A stretch of DNA of 64,000 bases, from contig JARGNZ010000012.1 in assembly GCA_029209985.1 (NCBI GenBank), positions 25,856-89,855 on the forward strand, in the 5' to 3' direction. Made by a program: the position numbers and the translations under genes. The notes under the pieces are model-generated. The model had not been told where the DNA came from and did not search any database. It saw only the letters and a program-made list of their open reading frames with translations. Positions 44,475-53,404 of this stretch are shown here, piece after piece (within the stretch, counting starts at the first letter, position 1; each line of letters opens with the position of its first letter). This DNA is from Parvibaculaceae bacterium. Its GTDB lineage: Bacteria; Pseudomonadota; Alphaproteobacteria; Parvibaculales; Parvibaculaceae.

Positions 44475-46178
44475 ATGGATAAGAACACTCAGATAGGGCT
44501 GAACCCACTTTCGAGCATCCAGCACGGCCTGAAATCGGCATTTACTCGGCAGTCAGGCAGTAAATGGACGGTCGCGTCTTTTGTGATTGGCTTGGTGCTG
44601 CTGGCTCCCGCCTTGACGGTTCTTTTCAACTTGCTGTCCCCCAGTGGGGATGTCTGGGTGCATCTGCTTTCCACAGTGCTGCCGACTTATATTGGGAATA
44701 CGCTTTTACTGATGTTGTTTGTGGGTCTTTTGTCTGCACTGGCGGGGGTAAGCACCGCCTGGTTGACCGTCACAATGGACTTTCCGGGCCGTCAGTTTTT
44801 TGCGTGGGCGCTCATTTTGCCGCTCGCCACGCCCGCCTATATTGTGGCCTATGTATATACGGACCTGCTGGAATATGCCGGGCCCGTGCAAACGGCGTTA
44901 CGTGCTGCAACAGGCTGGGGCTACCAAGATTATTATTTCCCCCCCATCCGCTCTTTGGGCGGCGCGGCCTTGATGCTGTCACTCGTTTTGTATCCCTATA
45001 TCTACCTGTTGGCGCGGGCATCGTTCCAACGTCAATCTGTGGCGCTCATTGAAGCGGGGCGGACGTTGGGGGCATCACCGTGGAGAGTTTTCTGGCGTGT
45101 TGCCATGCCCACAGCCCGGCCCGCCATTGCAGGTGGGATGGCCCTAGTGCTGATGGAAACCATCGCTGATTTTGGGGTTGTTGATTTTTTCGGTGTGCAA
45201 ACACTGACCACCGGCGTATTTCGCACGTGGTTTAGTTTGGGCGACCCGCAAGCGGCCGGGCAAATTGCAGCGTGGCTGTTCATCTTTGCGGTCGCGTTGG
45301 TTTTGCTAGAACAGCAAAGCCGCAGAGGACAAGTGGCCAATGCCACAAGCCGCGACCGAGCGATTGCGCCTACCAAAATGTCCCTACCAAAGGGTGTCTG
45401 TGCCGCTCTCTTTTGTGCCTTGCCCATTCTCTTCGGGTTTGTTGTGCCCACCGGCATCTTAATCCAACTCACCCTCGCCACTGGTGACCCGCTATTGGGC
45501 CGGTCTTTCTTTGGTTTTGTCAGCAATTCTGTGAGTGTTGCCGCCTTAGCAGCTCTGCTTGCTTGTCTGGTCGCAATCCTCTTGGCATATGCCGCCCGGT
45601 TGCATCCCACCAAATTCAACCAAACACTCATCCGGCTCGCCACCTTGGGTTACGCCTTGCCCGGTGCCATGCTGGCGATCGGCATCTTGTCCTTATCAAC
45701 ATGGTTAGATGCGACATTTGCCAATTCACTAAAAAGCCTCTTTGGGGTGACGCCCGGTCTTCTCATTACGGGCACCATCGGGGGGCTTCTCTTTGCATAC
45801 GTCTGCCGGTTCCTCACCGTTGCCTATAACGGTGTCGATTCAGGATTGCATAAAGTGCATGGCTCCCTCGACCTTGCAGCCCGTTCCCTAGGGGCTGGCC
45901 CAAGCCGGGTTCTCACCGCTATCCATTTGCCGATGATCCGTGGCTCGCTCATTTCGGCAATGTTGTTGGTTTTCATCGATGTGATGAAAGAACTGCCCGC
46001 AACCCTGCTGCTGCGGCCCTTCAACTTTGAAACCTTAGCTACCCGCGTGTACCGCTTGGCCTCCGACGAGCGTTTGCCAGAAGCCTCAACGGCGGCCTTG
46101 GTGATTGTTTTGGTCGGCTTAGTACCCACCATCGCGCTGAGTCTCTCATTGGCAAAGTCCAATAAGTGGCAGAAATAG
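44475..46178 (+). CDS. Fe(III) ABC transporter permease, two fused domains (FbpB-like)
   Basis: This 567-residue permease has about twelve membrane segments in two repeated halves, each with an EAA loop (EAGRTLGASPWRVFWRVAMPTARP and DLAARSLGAGPSRVLTAIHLPMIR). This two-in-one form is typical of FbpB-type ferric transporters. AGG lies nine bases before the ATG. It diverges from the ATPase gene and is followed by the imelysin-oxidase genes, which fits one iron-uptake locus. Confidence 0.9.
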   Translation: MDKNTQIGLNPLSSIQHGLKSAFTRQSGSKWTVASFVIGLVLLAPALTVLFNLLSPSGDVWVHLLSTVLPTYIGNTLLLMLFVGLLSALAGVSTAWLTVTMDFPGRQFFAWALILPLATPAYIVAYVYTDLLEYAGPVQTALRAATGWGYQDYYFPPIRSLGGAALMLSLVLYPYIYLLARASFQRQSVALIEAGRTLGASPWRVFWRVAMPTARPAIAGGMALVLMETIADFGVVDFFGVQTLTTGVFRTWFSLGDPQAAGQIAAWLFIFAVALVLLEQQSRRGQVANATSRDRAIAPTKMSLPKGVCAALFCALPILFGFVVPTGILIQLTLATGDPLLGRSFFGFVSNSVSVAALAALLACLVAILLAYAARLHPTKFNQTLIRLATLGYALPGAMLAIGILSLSTWLDATFANSLKSLFGVTPGLLITGTIGGLLFAYVCRFLTVAYNGVDSGLHKVHGSLDLAARSLGAGPSRVLTAIHLPMIRGSLISAMLLVFIDVMKELPATLLLRPFNFETLATRVYRLASDERLPEASTAALVIVLVGLVPTIALSLSLAKSNKWQK

Positions 46179-46303
46179 GCGGCTTTCCAGTCTCTTTAGG
46201 GTGTGGCATGTCGCCAGTTGCGATCAAGGCGCAATTGCGATACCTCTATTTAGATGGGAACGGTCGCTCCAATTTCATGAGCTGACAAAAATGGGATAGC
46301 GTA

Positions 46304-47647
46304 ATGGGTAAGAAGTTAGTGGTGCTGGCCTTGTTGGCGGCAGGTGGTTTAGGTGCTGGGTATGTGTGGATGACACGCGACGAGCCTGCTTCTACGCGTC
46401 CGGTTGCAGTGTCTCCAGAAGCATTGCCTGACGAGCTGAGCACAACAGAGACGGCGCCAATGCCTGTGCCCGCTGGCGATGCCGTGCTGGCGACTTACGC
46501 TGATATTGCTTTGGCGATGTATGAAGATGCAGCCTCTTCGGCGCAAGCGTTGAAAATCGCGGTAGATGCCCTCAGTGCCAATCCCACCAATGAAAACCTA
46601 ATGAGCGCCCGTGCAGCGTGGATTGCTTCGCGCGTGCCTTACCAACAAACCGAAGGTCTGCGTTTTGGGAATGCAGTGGTGGATGAGTGGGAAGGCAAGG
46701 TCAACGCATGGCCGCTGGACGAAGGCATGTTGGATTATGTTGACCCATCTTACGGAGAGACATCAGAAGACAATCCGCTTTACACAGCCAACCTTGTCGC
46801 AAACACAAGCATTCGCATTGGCCGTGATGTGTTGGACACAACCGTCATTACCAAAGAATTATTGTCTGAGAAGCTGCACGAAGCATTGGGTGTTGAGGCA
46901 AATGTTGCCACAGGATACCACGCCGTCGAATTTCTGTTGTGGGGACAAGATCTAAACGGCACCGACGCAGGCGCAGGTGCGCGGCCCGCCACTGATTTTG
47001 ATACTGCAAACTGCACCAACGGAGAGTGCGCGCGCAGGGTGCATCTTCTCCAAGTGCTGAGTGAGCTATTGGTGGATGATCTCAATGAAATGGTTGCCGC
47101 ATGGTCCCCGGAAGGGCAGGCGCGCACCGACTTGTTGAGTAAGGACGTGGAGGCGGGGCTGTCTGTTATCTTTACCGGACTGGGGAGCCTGTCATACGGC
47201 GAGTTGGCTGGCGAACGTATCAAGCTCGGGCTGATTTTGCATGACCCAGAAGAAGAGCACGATTGCTTTAGCGACAACACACACAACGCCCATTTCTATA
47301 ACCAAATCGGCATGTTGGCCCTATATAATGGGCGCTACACCCGCACGGATGGCACTGTGGTTGAGGGAGCAAGCGTGGCTGAATACGTCAGCGCAAAAGC
47401 GCCGAGCGAAGCCACGCTGATTGCTGAGCGGATGGCAGAAACCCGCGCGGCGATGGACGTGATGCGCATTAACGCAGAAGAAAACGGTGTTGCGTATGAT
47501 CAAATGCTGGGGGCCAATAATGAGGCAGGCAATGCGATCATCCAAACCGTTGTCGATAAGCTTGTCGCTCAAGCCCGCGCCTTGGAAGCGGGTGTTGTGG
47601 CCTTGGGCCTTTCCATCGAAGTCGAAGGGTCAGATAGTCTTCAATAA
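46304..47647 (+). CDS. Imelysin-family protein (M75, IrpA/IcmP-like)
   Basis: This 447-residue exported protein has an N-terminal membrane/signal segment (LVVLALLAAGGLGAGYVW) and the imelysin domain with the GxHxxE motif intact in GYHAVEFLLWGQDL; a second stretch, NAHFYNQIGMLALYNGRY, is typical of IcmP-like members. Imelysins are iron-regulated periplasmic proteins and a related domain is found in EfeO; metal binding rather than proteolysis is the likely role. It opens a plus-strand row with an oxidase, a di-haem protein, a second imelysin and a DUF1513 protein. Confidence 0.88.
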   Translation: MGKKLVVLALLAAGGLGAGYVWMTRDEPASTRPVAVSPEALPDELSTTETAPMPVPAGDAVLATYADIALAMYEDAASSAQALKIAVDALSANPTNENLMSARAAWIASRVPYQQTEGLRFGNAVVDEWEGKVNAWPLDEGMLDYVDPSYGETSEDNPLYTANLVANTSIRIGRDVLDTTVITKELLSEKLHEALGVEANVATGYHAVEFLLWGQDLNGTDAGAGARPATDFDTANCTNGECARRVHLLQVLSELLVDDLNEMVAAWSPEGQARTDLLSKDVEAGLSVIFTGLGSLSYGELAGERIKLGLILHDPEEEHDCFSDNTHNAHFYNQIGMLALYNGRYTRTDGTVVEGASVAEYVSAKAPSEATLIAERMAETRAAMDVMRINAEENGVAYDQMLGANNEAGNAIIQTVVDKLVAQARALEAGVVALGLSIEVEGSDSLQ

Positions 47648-47686
47648 GGTTAGCGCGTGAGCGCATAGAGAAAGCGTGTAAGAGTA

Positions 47687-49189
47687 ATGAAATCCTATCC
47701 CCCATCGCGTCCATCCGTTGCGCCCCCAAATGGGGTCAGTCGACGTTGGATGCTCAAAGGGGCGGTAGCGTTAACGGCTCTTGGGGGAGTGCCAGCACGC
47801 GCCGCTCTGTCTGATTATGCTAGTGCCTATCGCCCCCTGGCCCCCCGTGGCCATGTGCAGGCGGCGGGCACACCGCAACAGGAAAAATTTGTTGCCCGTC
47901 AAAGGTCTTTCTCCTTGATGGATGGACAAATTCAATCTGATAACTTCTGGTCGTTCACAGATGATCTGCTGCCGGTCATTCGGGTGCCCCAACACACCCC
48001 GCTCACCGTGACCCTCAAAAACGAATTGGCTGAACATACTGCCATTCATTGGCATGGCATTCGATTGCCCAATGCCATGGACGGGGTGCCCTATGTGACC
48101 CAGCCGCCCATTGAGCCGGGGGATGAGTTTACTTATGAGTTTTCACCGCCCGACACCGGCAGTTTTTTCTTTCACCCACATTGCAACACGGTAGAGCAAT
48201 TAGGGCGGGGTCTTTTCGGCGCGCTTATTGTGACAGGCGATGAAACCGAAGCTTACGACGATGAAATTCTATGTGTCGTCCGCGATTGGCGCACAACCGC
48301 TGCCGGTGACTTACTGCCTGTCGGTACTGACGAAGGGGCCTCGCGTTCTGGGACGTTCGGAAATTTGCGTACCACAAACCTGACCCAGTCCCCTGCCTAT
48401 CAAACTGTGGCGCAAGGGGATGTGCGCGTGCGATTGATGAATTTAGACAACACGCGCGTGATGGAAGTGGGGATTGAAGGGGCGGAAGCGGCAATTATCG
48501 CGATTGATGGCAATCCCGTGTCCCCGTTCCCCTTGTCGTCGTGGCGACTTGGCCCTGCGATGCGTTTAGACATCGTGATGCGCATGCCCACACAAGGCAC
48601 GGTCAAACTCTTTGATTACTTTTCTGCGCAACCTGTGTTGTTGGCAGCCTTTAACCCCACAGGGGCACCGTTGCGCAAAAAGGCATTTGACCCAGCGCCC
48701 TTGTTTAAGTCTGATATTCCGACACCAGACCTCACATCAGCACGGAAGGTGCGGTTTGATTTTTCTGCATCGGCACAAACACAGGCCCTGCAAGATTATG
48801 CGGCAGAAGGTGTTCCGTGGGCAGATGAACTGTGTTTAACCGATAAGACGTTTTGGGCAATCAATAAGACGGCATGGCCGGAGGATGGCCATCGACAGGC
48901 ACCAGCCCCCTTGGCTACATTGCGCAAGGGCGAAACCTGTGTGATGGAACTGGTCAACCAAACACCGCACATGCACCCCATCCATATGCACGGGCACACG
49001 TTCAAATATTTAAGCTCCAATAAACGCCCCTTGCCGCCTCATCATACCGACACTGTTCTGCTGACCCCTAAAGAGCGGGTGAAGGTGGCTTTTGTGGCTG
49101 ATAATCCGGGAGATTGGATGTTCCATTGCCATATTATTGAACACCAAGACACGGGCATGATGGGGATGATCCGTGTGGTAGAGAGCTAA
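47687..49189 (+). CDS. Multicopper oxidase with Tat signal
   Basis: This 500-residue three-domain multicopper oxidase starts with a twin-arginine signal (SRRWMLKGAVAL, Arg19-Arg20). All four copper-binding blocks are visible: HWHGIRLP, HPHCNT, HPIHMHGHTF and HCHIIEHQDTGM. The last block has Cys and Met for a type 1 copper. Family members oxidise Fe(II), Cu(I) or phenols. Between imelysin genes and beside a ferric transporter, a ferroxidase role is likely but inferred. Its stop overlaps the next start in TAATG. Confidence 0.92.
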   Translation: MKSYPPSRPSVAPPNGVSRRWMLKGAVALTALGGVPARAALSDYASAYRPLAPRGHVQAAGTPQQEKFVARQRSFSLMDGQIQSDNFWSFTDDLLPVIRVPQHTPLTVTLKNELAEHTAIHWHGIRLPNAMDGVPYVTQPPIEPGDEFTYEFSPPDTGSFFFHPHCNTVEQLGRGLFGALIVTGDETEAYDDEILCVVRDWRTTAAGDLLPVGTDEGASRSGTFGNLRTTNLTQSPAYQTVAQGDVRVRLMNLDNTRVMEVGIEGAEAAIIAIDGNPVSPFPLSSWRLGPAMRLDIVMRMPTQGTVKLFDYFSAQPVLLAAFNPTGAPLRKKAFDPAPLFKSDIPTPDLTSARKVRFDFSASAQTQALQDYAAEGVPWADELCLTDKTFWAINKTAWPEDGHRQAPAPLATLRKGETCVMELVNQTPHMHPIHMHGHTFKYLSSNKRPLPPHHTDTVLLTPKERVKVAFVADNPGDWMFHCHIIEHQDTGMMGMIRVVES

Positions 49190-50409
49190 TGTTGGCCCGC
49201 CTCCTCACTCAGACCCGCCTCCTCACTCAGATAAGCATCGGGTCGGGCGTGGTGCTATGCACTTTGGGTCTAGCCCGCGCTGAAACCACACAGACACCGT
49301 TAGATGCCATCATTGGGCAGTCGCTCTTTGAGAGGGTTTGGGTCTCTGCCCCTGCATCGACCAAAGCGACAGACGGCTTAGGCCCGCTTTTTAATGCTCG
49401 CTCCTGTGCTGCGTGTCACCCCGGCGGCGGACGAGCGGAAATCAGCCTCTCCGCACAGGGCGACATTATTGGCCCCGGCCTTGTGGCGCGGTTCACGCAG
49501 GAGGCAGCGCAAGGCGATCCTTTCTATGGACGCCAGCTCCAATCAAGCGCGGTGCAAGGCCGTGATGCTGAAGGCAAACTCTCCTTACAGGCAGATGGGG
49601 TTCACGTAAAAGAATTGACCGCAGGCCCGCTTCACCCTCACACCCATGTATCGGGGCGCATCGCCCCGCAGTTGCATGGACTAGCCCATTTGGCAGCACT
49701 TGACCCGGAGGTCATTGCAGAGAACGCAGACCCTGAAGATAAAAACAAGGACGGCATTTCTGGGCGTGTGCATTGGGTTAGAGATGCCACGGGTGGACAG
49801 CAAGCGGGCCGGTTTGGGTGGCGTGCGGCCCATCCGAGTTTGACGTCTCAAAGCGCGGAGGCTTTTCTCATAGACCTTGGGCTCTCAACCTCGCTGTTTC
49901 CCTCTCCAGCGGGCGATTGCACAACAGCACAAACAGCATGTTTAGAAAGCCCACACGGTGACCCGACGGTGGAAATTCCCGACAGTTTGTTGACCCTGAT
50001 CATCCGTTATTTGGAAAACTTGTCACCTCCCAAAGCACAGGCAGACTCGCGCGGGGAGGCCCTTTTTAGCGCCACGGGATGTGCCGCCTGCCATATCCCA
50101 CGTCTGGTCCAAAAGGAAGGCGCGGTCCCCCCCGCCTATACTGATTTATTATTGCATGACATGGGAGAGGCTTTGGCTTCGCCTGCCCTGCACAAGGAAG
50201 TCGCCGCGTCTGAATGGCGCACGGCTCCGTTGTGGGGGATGGGGCAAGCCATCGCGCAAAATAGTACCTTCCTACATGATGGACGGGCGGCTACTATCCG
50301 CCAAGCAATCGATTTTCATGGAGGAGAGGCGCTCAGCGCACGCCAAGCGTTTGAGACCCTTTCAGCCGAAAACAAACAAATACTTCTGACCTTTGTGGAG
50401 ACACGATGA
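49189..50409 (+). CDS. Di-haem oxidoreductase (DUF1111 / thiol oxidoreductase-like)
   Basis: This 406-residue periplasmic protein has two c-type haem sites, CAACHPGG near residue 75 and CAACHIPRL near residue 302, and the family run HDGRAATIRQAIDFHGGE at the end. The family (DHOR) is commonly encoded next to imelysins. A perfect 18-base tandem repeat (49196-49231) duplicates RLLTQ(T/I) in the signal peptide. It is co-translated with the oxidase before it and with the imelysin after it (ATGA overlap). Electron transfer in periplasmic iron redox chemistry is plausible. Confidence 0.9.
   Translation: MLARLLTQTRLLTQISIGSGVVLCTLGLARAETTQTPLDAIIGQSLFERVWVSAPASTKATDGLGPLFNARSCAACHPGGGRAEISLSAQGDIIGPGLVARFTQEAAQGDPFYGRQLQSSAVQGRDAEGKLSLQADGVHVKELTAGPLHPHTHVSGRIAPQLHGLAHLAALDPEVIAENADPEDKNKDGISGRVHWVRDATGGQQAGRFGWRAAHPSLTSQSAEAFLIDLGLSTSLFPSPAGDCTTAQTACLESPHGDPTVEIPDSLLTLIIRYLENLSPPKAQADSRGEALFSATGCAACHIPRLVQKEGAVPPAYTDLLLHDMGEALASPALHKEVAASEWRTAPLWGMGQAIAQNSTFLHDGRAATIRQAIDFHGGEALSARQAFETLSAENKQILLTFVETR
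49196..49231 (+). repeat. Perfect 18-base tandem duplication in the signal peptide
   Basis: CCCGCCTCCTCACTCAGA occurs twice without a gap (49196-49213 and 49214-49231). It keeps the frame and repeats six residues (RLLTQT, then RLLTQI) in the n-region of the di-haem protein's signal peptide. Confidence 0.95.
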
Positions 50410-51548
50410 ACCGTTTTTTCAGCGCCCTAGTGGTGTGCATGTTGAGTGTATCCGCCTTTGCTCACGCAGAGGAGAGCGCAAGCCCAGAGCAGGGCATGGG
50501 GGCGGCGAGTGCGCGCAATGAAAACCATCGGTTGGCATCTATACGTCTGATTGAAAACTACTTGGTGCCTGCTTATGAAGCGCTGGCCGCGCAAACCAAT
50601 GCACAAGCGACAGCATGGGAGGGAGCCTGTTCCACCCCGACTGCCGAACAATTGGCGCAGTTGCAACAGCACTATGTGAAAACCGCAAATCTATGGGCAA
50701 AAGTGGAGTTTATTCGATTTGGCCCCGTGAGCTTTTTGCTGCGTCATGAACGGGTAAACCATTGGCCAGAGCGTCGCAATGCAGTGGGCCGTGCGCTCAC
50801 CTCTTTGATAGCAAAACCTGATGCGGACGTGTTGGCGCCGGGCCAGTTTTCGCGGGCCAGTGTGGCGGTGCAAGGCTTGCCAGCTTTGGAGCGTTTGTTG
50901 TTTACCCAAAGCGAAAAATGGCAAAGCCCAGCAGATGGCGATGGGGCTGCTGTTGCATGGCGATGTGCCATTGGAAAAACAATCGCGGCAAACCTCGCCA
51001 CCATTAGCACCGAAATCGTGCAAGGGTGGCAAGAGGCAGAGGGGCCCTTAGCCCAAGCAAAAGCGGGAAACCCACACGTCCTATATTTTACGGACGCCAG
51101 CGATCTTGGTCGCCGCCTGTTAACCGACCAAATGACCGGCTTTCAAATTATGGGTGACATTAAACTCGAAGCCCCGCTTGGGAGCGCGTCTGAAGAAGGC
51201 ACAGCGCCGGTGGTAAAGGCGACTAAATTAGAAGCGTGGCGGAGTGGGCAAAGCAAAGCCAACCTGTTGGCCAATTTGCAAGCGATGAAAGAGATGACCT
51301 ACGCTTGGGGCACCACCTCGAAGTGGACCGATGCGCAACAGACCGAGATTGCAAAAGCATTTGAGGACACTCGCACGGCTTTCAATGCACTGCCCGATGA
51401 CATGAAGTCCGCACTCGAAGAAGGAACGGCACAAGCCCCCATACAACAAGCACTCACGGATCTGCGTTCTTTGCGCAACCAAGTCGCGAGTGTTTTGCCT
51501 GATAGTCTAGACTTGACCTTGGGCTTTAATGCGTTGGATGGAGATTAG
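50406..51548 (+). CDS. Second imelysin-family protein, divergent subfamily
   Basis: This 380-residue protein has a signal peptide (MNRFFSALVVCMLSVSAFAHAE) and the imelysin fold, but at the GxHxxE position it reads GLPALE, so the motif histidine is replaced by proline. This is the usual state in the partner imelysin of such clusters. A metal-binding or structural role beside the first imelysin is likely. Its ATG overlaps the di-haem gene stop, and its end overlaps the DUF1513 gene by about 20 bp. Confidence 0.85.
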   Translation: MNRFFSALVVCMLSVSAFAHAEESASPEQGMGAASARNENHRLASIRLIENYLVPAYEALAAQTNAQATAWEGACSTPTAEQLAQLQQHYVKTANLWAKVEFIRFGPVSFLLRHERVNHWPERRNAVGRALTSLIAKPDADVLAPGQFSRASVAVQGLPALERLLFTQSEKWQSPADGDGAAVAWRCAIGKTIAANLATISTEIVQGWQEAEGPLAQAKAGNPHVLYFTDASDLGRRLLTDQMTGFQIMGDIKLEAPLGSASEEGTAPVVKATKLEAWRSGQSKANLLANLQAMKEMTYAWGTTSKWTDAQQTEIAKAFEDTRTAFNALPDDMKSALEEGTAQAPIQQALTDLRSLRNQVASVLPDSLDLTLGFNALDGD

Positions 51549-52698
51549 ACGCTTGGCCTGCAGCTTTACTCCCAATCGACGGACGTTTTTACAAGGTAGC
51601 CTAGCGTTGAGCGCCCTTGCTGCACCTACCGCTAAAGGGTGGGCCAGAGAACCTACTGAAAAACCCACTAAAAAATCGACTGAATTTATCAGCGGCTTTG
51701 GAGGCAAGGATCACCAGTATGGCGCCGCCAGTTGGTCTCCACAAGGCGGGGCAAATGCGGTGCTTCCCACCAAAGGGGTGCGGTTGCATAAAGTCGTGCA
51801 ATCTCCTGACGGGCAGATGATGTTGGCCGTGGCACGCCGCCCCGGCACCGTTGGGTTCGCGTTCGACCGAAAGGCGCAAACGCAAAGCCAGTTTACAAGT
51901 GCTGCGCAGCGCCACTTTTTTGGTCACGCTCATTTCTCACGTGATGGCCATCACGTTTTTACAACTGAGAATGCCTATGAGGCCGAGGAAGGACGCATTG
52001 GGGTGCGCCGCGTGGTTGATGAATTTACGCAAATCGCAGACTGGCCAAGTTACGGCATTGGGCCGCATGATCTTGTGATGACAAAGGGGGGAAGCGAAAT
52101 TGTCGTGGCGAATGGCGGCATCCTCACGCATCCGGACCAACCACGGTCGAAACTCAACATTGAAACAATGGACCCCTCATTGAGTGTGATCGATGCAAAA
52201 ACCGGCACGCTGTTGCACCAAGCGCGCTTGCCCAAAGAACATCATCACCTCTCCATTCGCCATTTAGCGCAAGCAGGCGATACCGTGTTGTTTTGCTGCC
52301 AAGACCAAATCAGACGATTTGATCCAGTGTCGTTGGTGGGCAAGATGACACAGCAAGGCAAGCTTGTGGTGTTTGAGGCACCCGGCGAAATGTGGCGGCG
52401 TATGCAAGGTTATGTCGGGTCTGTCGAAACGGATCCCTCTGGCTCTTATGCGGTTGCAACCTCACCGCGCGGGGGTATCGCTCTTTTTTGGGCTGTCAGC
52501 GGGGGGCAGTTTTTAGGTGCTTTACAAGCCCAAGATGTATGTGGGGCCGCACAGGGGGGGCAAGCAGGCGAGATCATGCTCTCAACGGGGATGGGGGAGG
52601 TGCTCACGGTCTCGCTCGCTTCAGGCAAACCAAAGCTTATCGCCCGCCAAACAACCGCCCTGCATTGGGACAACCATTTGACACGCCTCTCCCTTTAG
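51529..52698 (+). CDS. DUF1513 family protein with Tat-like signal
   Basis: This 389-residue protein has a twin-arginine signal (NRRTFLQGSLALSALA) and a beta-propeller-like sequence typical of DUF1513, including GHAHFSRDGHHVFTTEN, YGIGPHDLVM and HHLSIRHLA. Its function is unknown, but genes of this family regularly close imelysin clusters. Start choice is uncertain (51529 or 51538); neither has a strong ribosome binding site, and overlap with the preceding gene suggests coupled translation. Confidence 0.85.
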   Translation: MRWMEIRRLACSFTPNRRTFLQGSLALSALAAPTAKGWAREPTEKPTKKSTEFISGFGGKDHQYGAASWSPQGGANAVLPTKGVRLHKVVQSPDGQMMLAVARRPGTVGFAFDRKAQTQSQFTSAAQRHFFGHAHFSRDGHHVFTTENAYEAEEGRIGVRRVVDEFTQIADWPSYGIGPHDLVMTKGGSEIVVANGGILTHPDQPRSKLNIETMDPSLSVIDAKTGTLLHQARLPKEHHHLSIRHLAQAGDTVLFCCQDQIRRFDPVSLVGKMTQQGKLVVFEAPGEMWRRMQGYVGSVETDPSGSYAVATSPRGGIALFWAVSGGQFLGALQAQDVCGAAQGGQAGEIMLSTGMGEVLTVSLASGKPKLIARQTTALHWDNHLTRLSL

Positions 52699-52708
52699 CG
52701 TCGGGGGA

Positions 52709-53377
52709 TTACTCTTCGTAAGGTTCCAGCTTGTCCAACTGTAGCGTATAAGCGGTATTGCCCAATACATTCTCGTGACGCTGGGTGGTGAGCGTTCCTT
52801 CAATCCACATGGGATCCCAAAGAGATGTAAAGGCGACGGGCGTTTTGGATTTTACATACACAATTTGGTTGGGGGGTGGCGGCGGCACGTGAATGCACGC
52901 ACCCACAAAAGGCACAAACAGAAATTCGGAGATTGTGCCTTCCGCTTCAAAGTCGAACGGCACAATGAAACCGGGCAAGCGCACTCTCTCATTGTTTAAT
53001 TCGTCAACTGTATCAAAGGTACCAATTTGCATGGAGGTGCTCATCCCCACATCCCCTGCAGACCCTTCTTCGGGCAGCGCATTTAAGGCATCTAATGGGC
53101 TGGGTGCATTTTCGTCCGAGCCGCCCGGTGTAGATTGAGAAAGTGGTTGCTGTGCATTCATCAACGCCTGCTCAATTTCCCTGATCTGTTGGTCGAGAGC
53201 TTCCTCTGCCTTCTGTGAAATCAAATCATCCCAACTAATTACAAGTGCGGGTTCGAGGGCGTCCGGGGCGGCTTCTTGCGCCATGTCAGTTGATGTGAAG
53301 GGGGATAGAAGAAAGACCGCTACGCCGCCAAGGAGGAGAGCGCCACCAAGGGCAAGCAAAAGATAAGGGCGTTTCAT
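52709..53377 (-). CDS. DUF3299 family protein (zrg-cluster type)
   Basis: This 222-residue protein has an N-terminal membrane segment (LLLALGGALLLGGVAVFLL) and a periplasmic DUF3299 domain with RLPGFIVPFDFE, FLFVPFVGACIHVPPPPPNQ and DPMWIEGTL. The cysteine-histidine pair (ACIH) is conserved in the family and could bind metal. The start at 53377 is chosen because GAGGA lies upstream; a TTG at 53389 is less likely. It is the last gene of the zinc operon on the minus strand and converges with DUF1513. Confidence 0.85.
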   Translation of the reverse strand: MKRPYLLLALGGALLLGGVAVFLLSPFTSTDMAQEAAPDALEPALVISWDDLISQKAEEALDQQIREIEQALMNAQQPLSQSTPGGSDENAPSPLDALNALPEEGSAGDVGMSTSMQIGTFDTVDELNNERVRLPGFIVPFDFEAEGTISEFLFVPFVGACIHVPPPPPNQIVYVKSKTPVAFTSLWDPMWIEGTLTTQRHENVLGNTAYTLQLDKLEPYEE

Positions 53378-53404
53378 AAGTGTCCTCAATCAACCAATAA
53401 ATTG

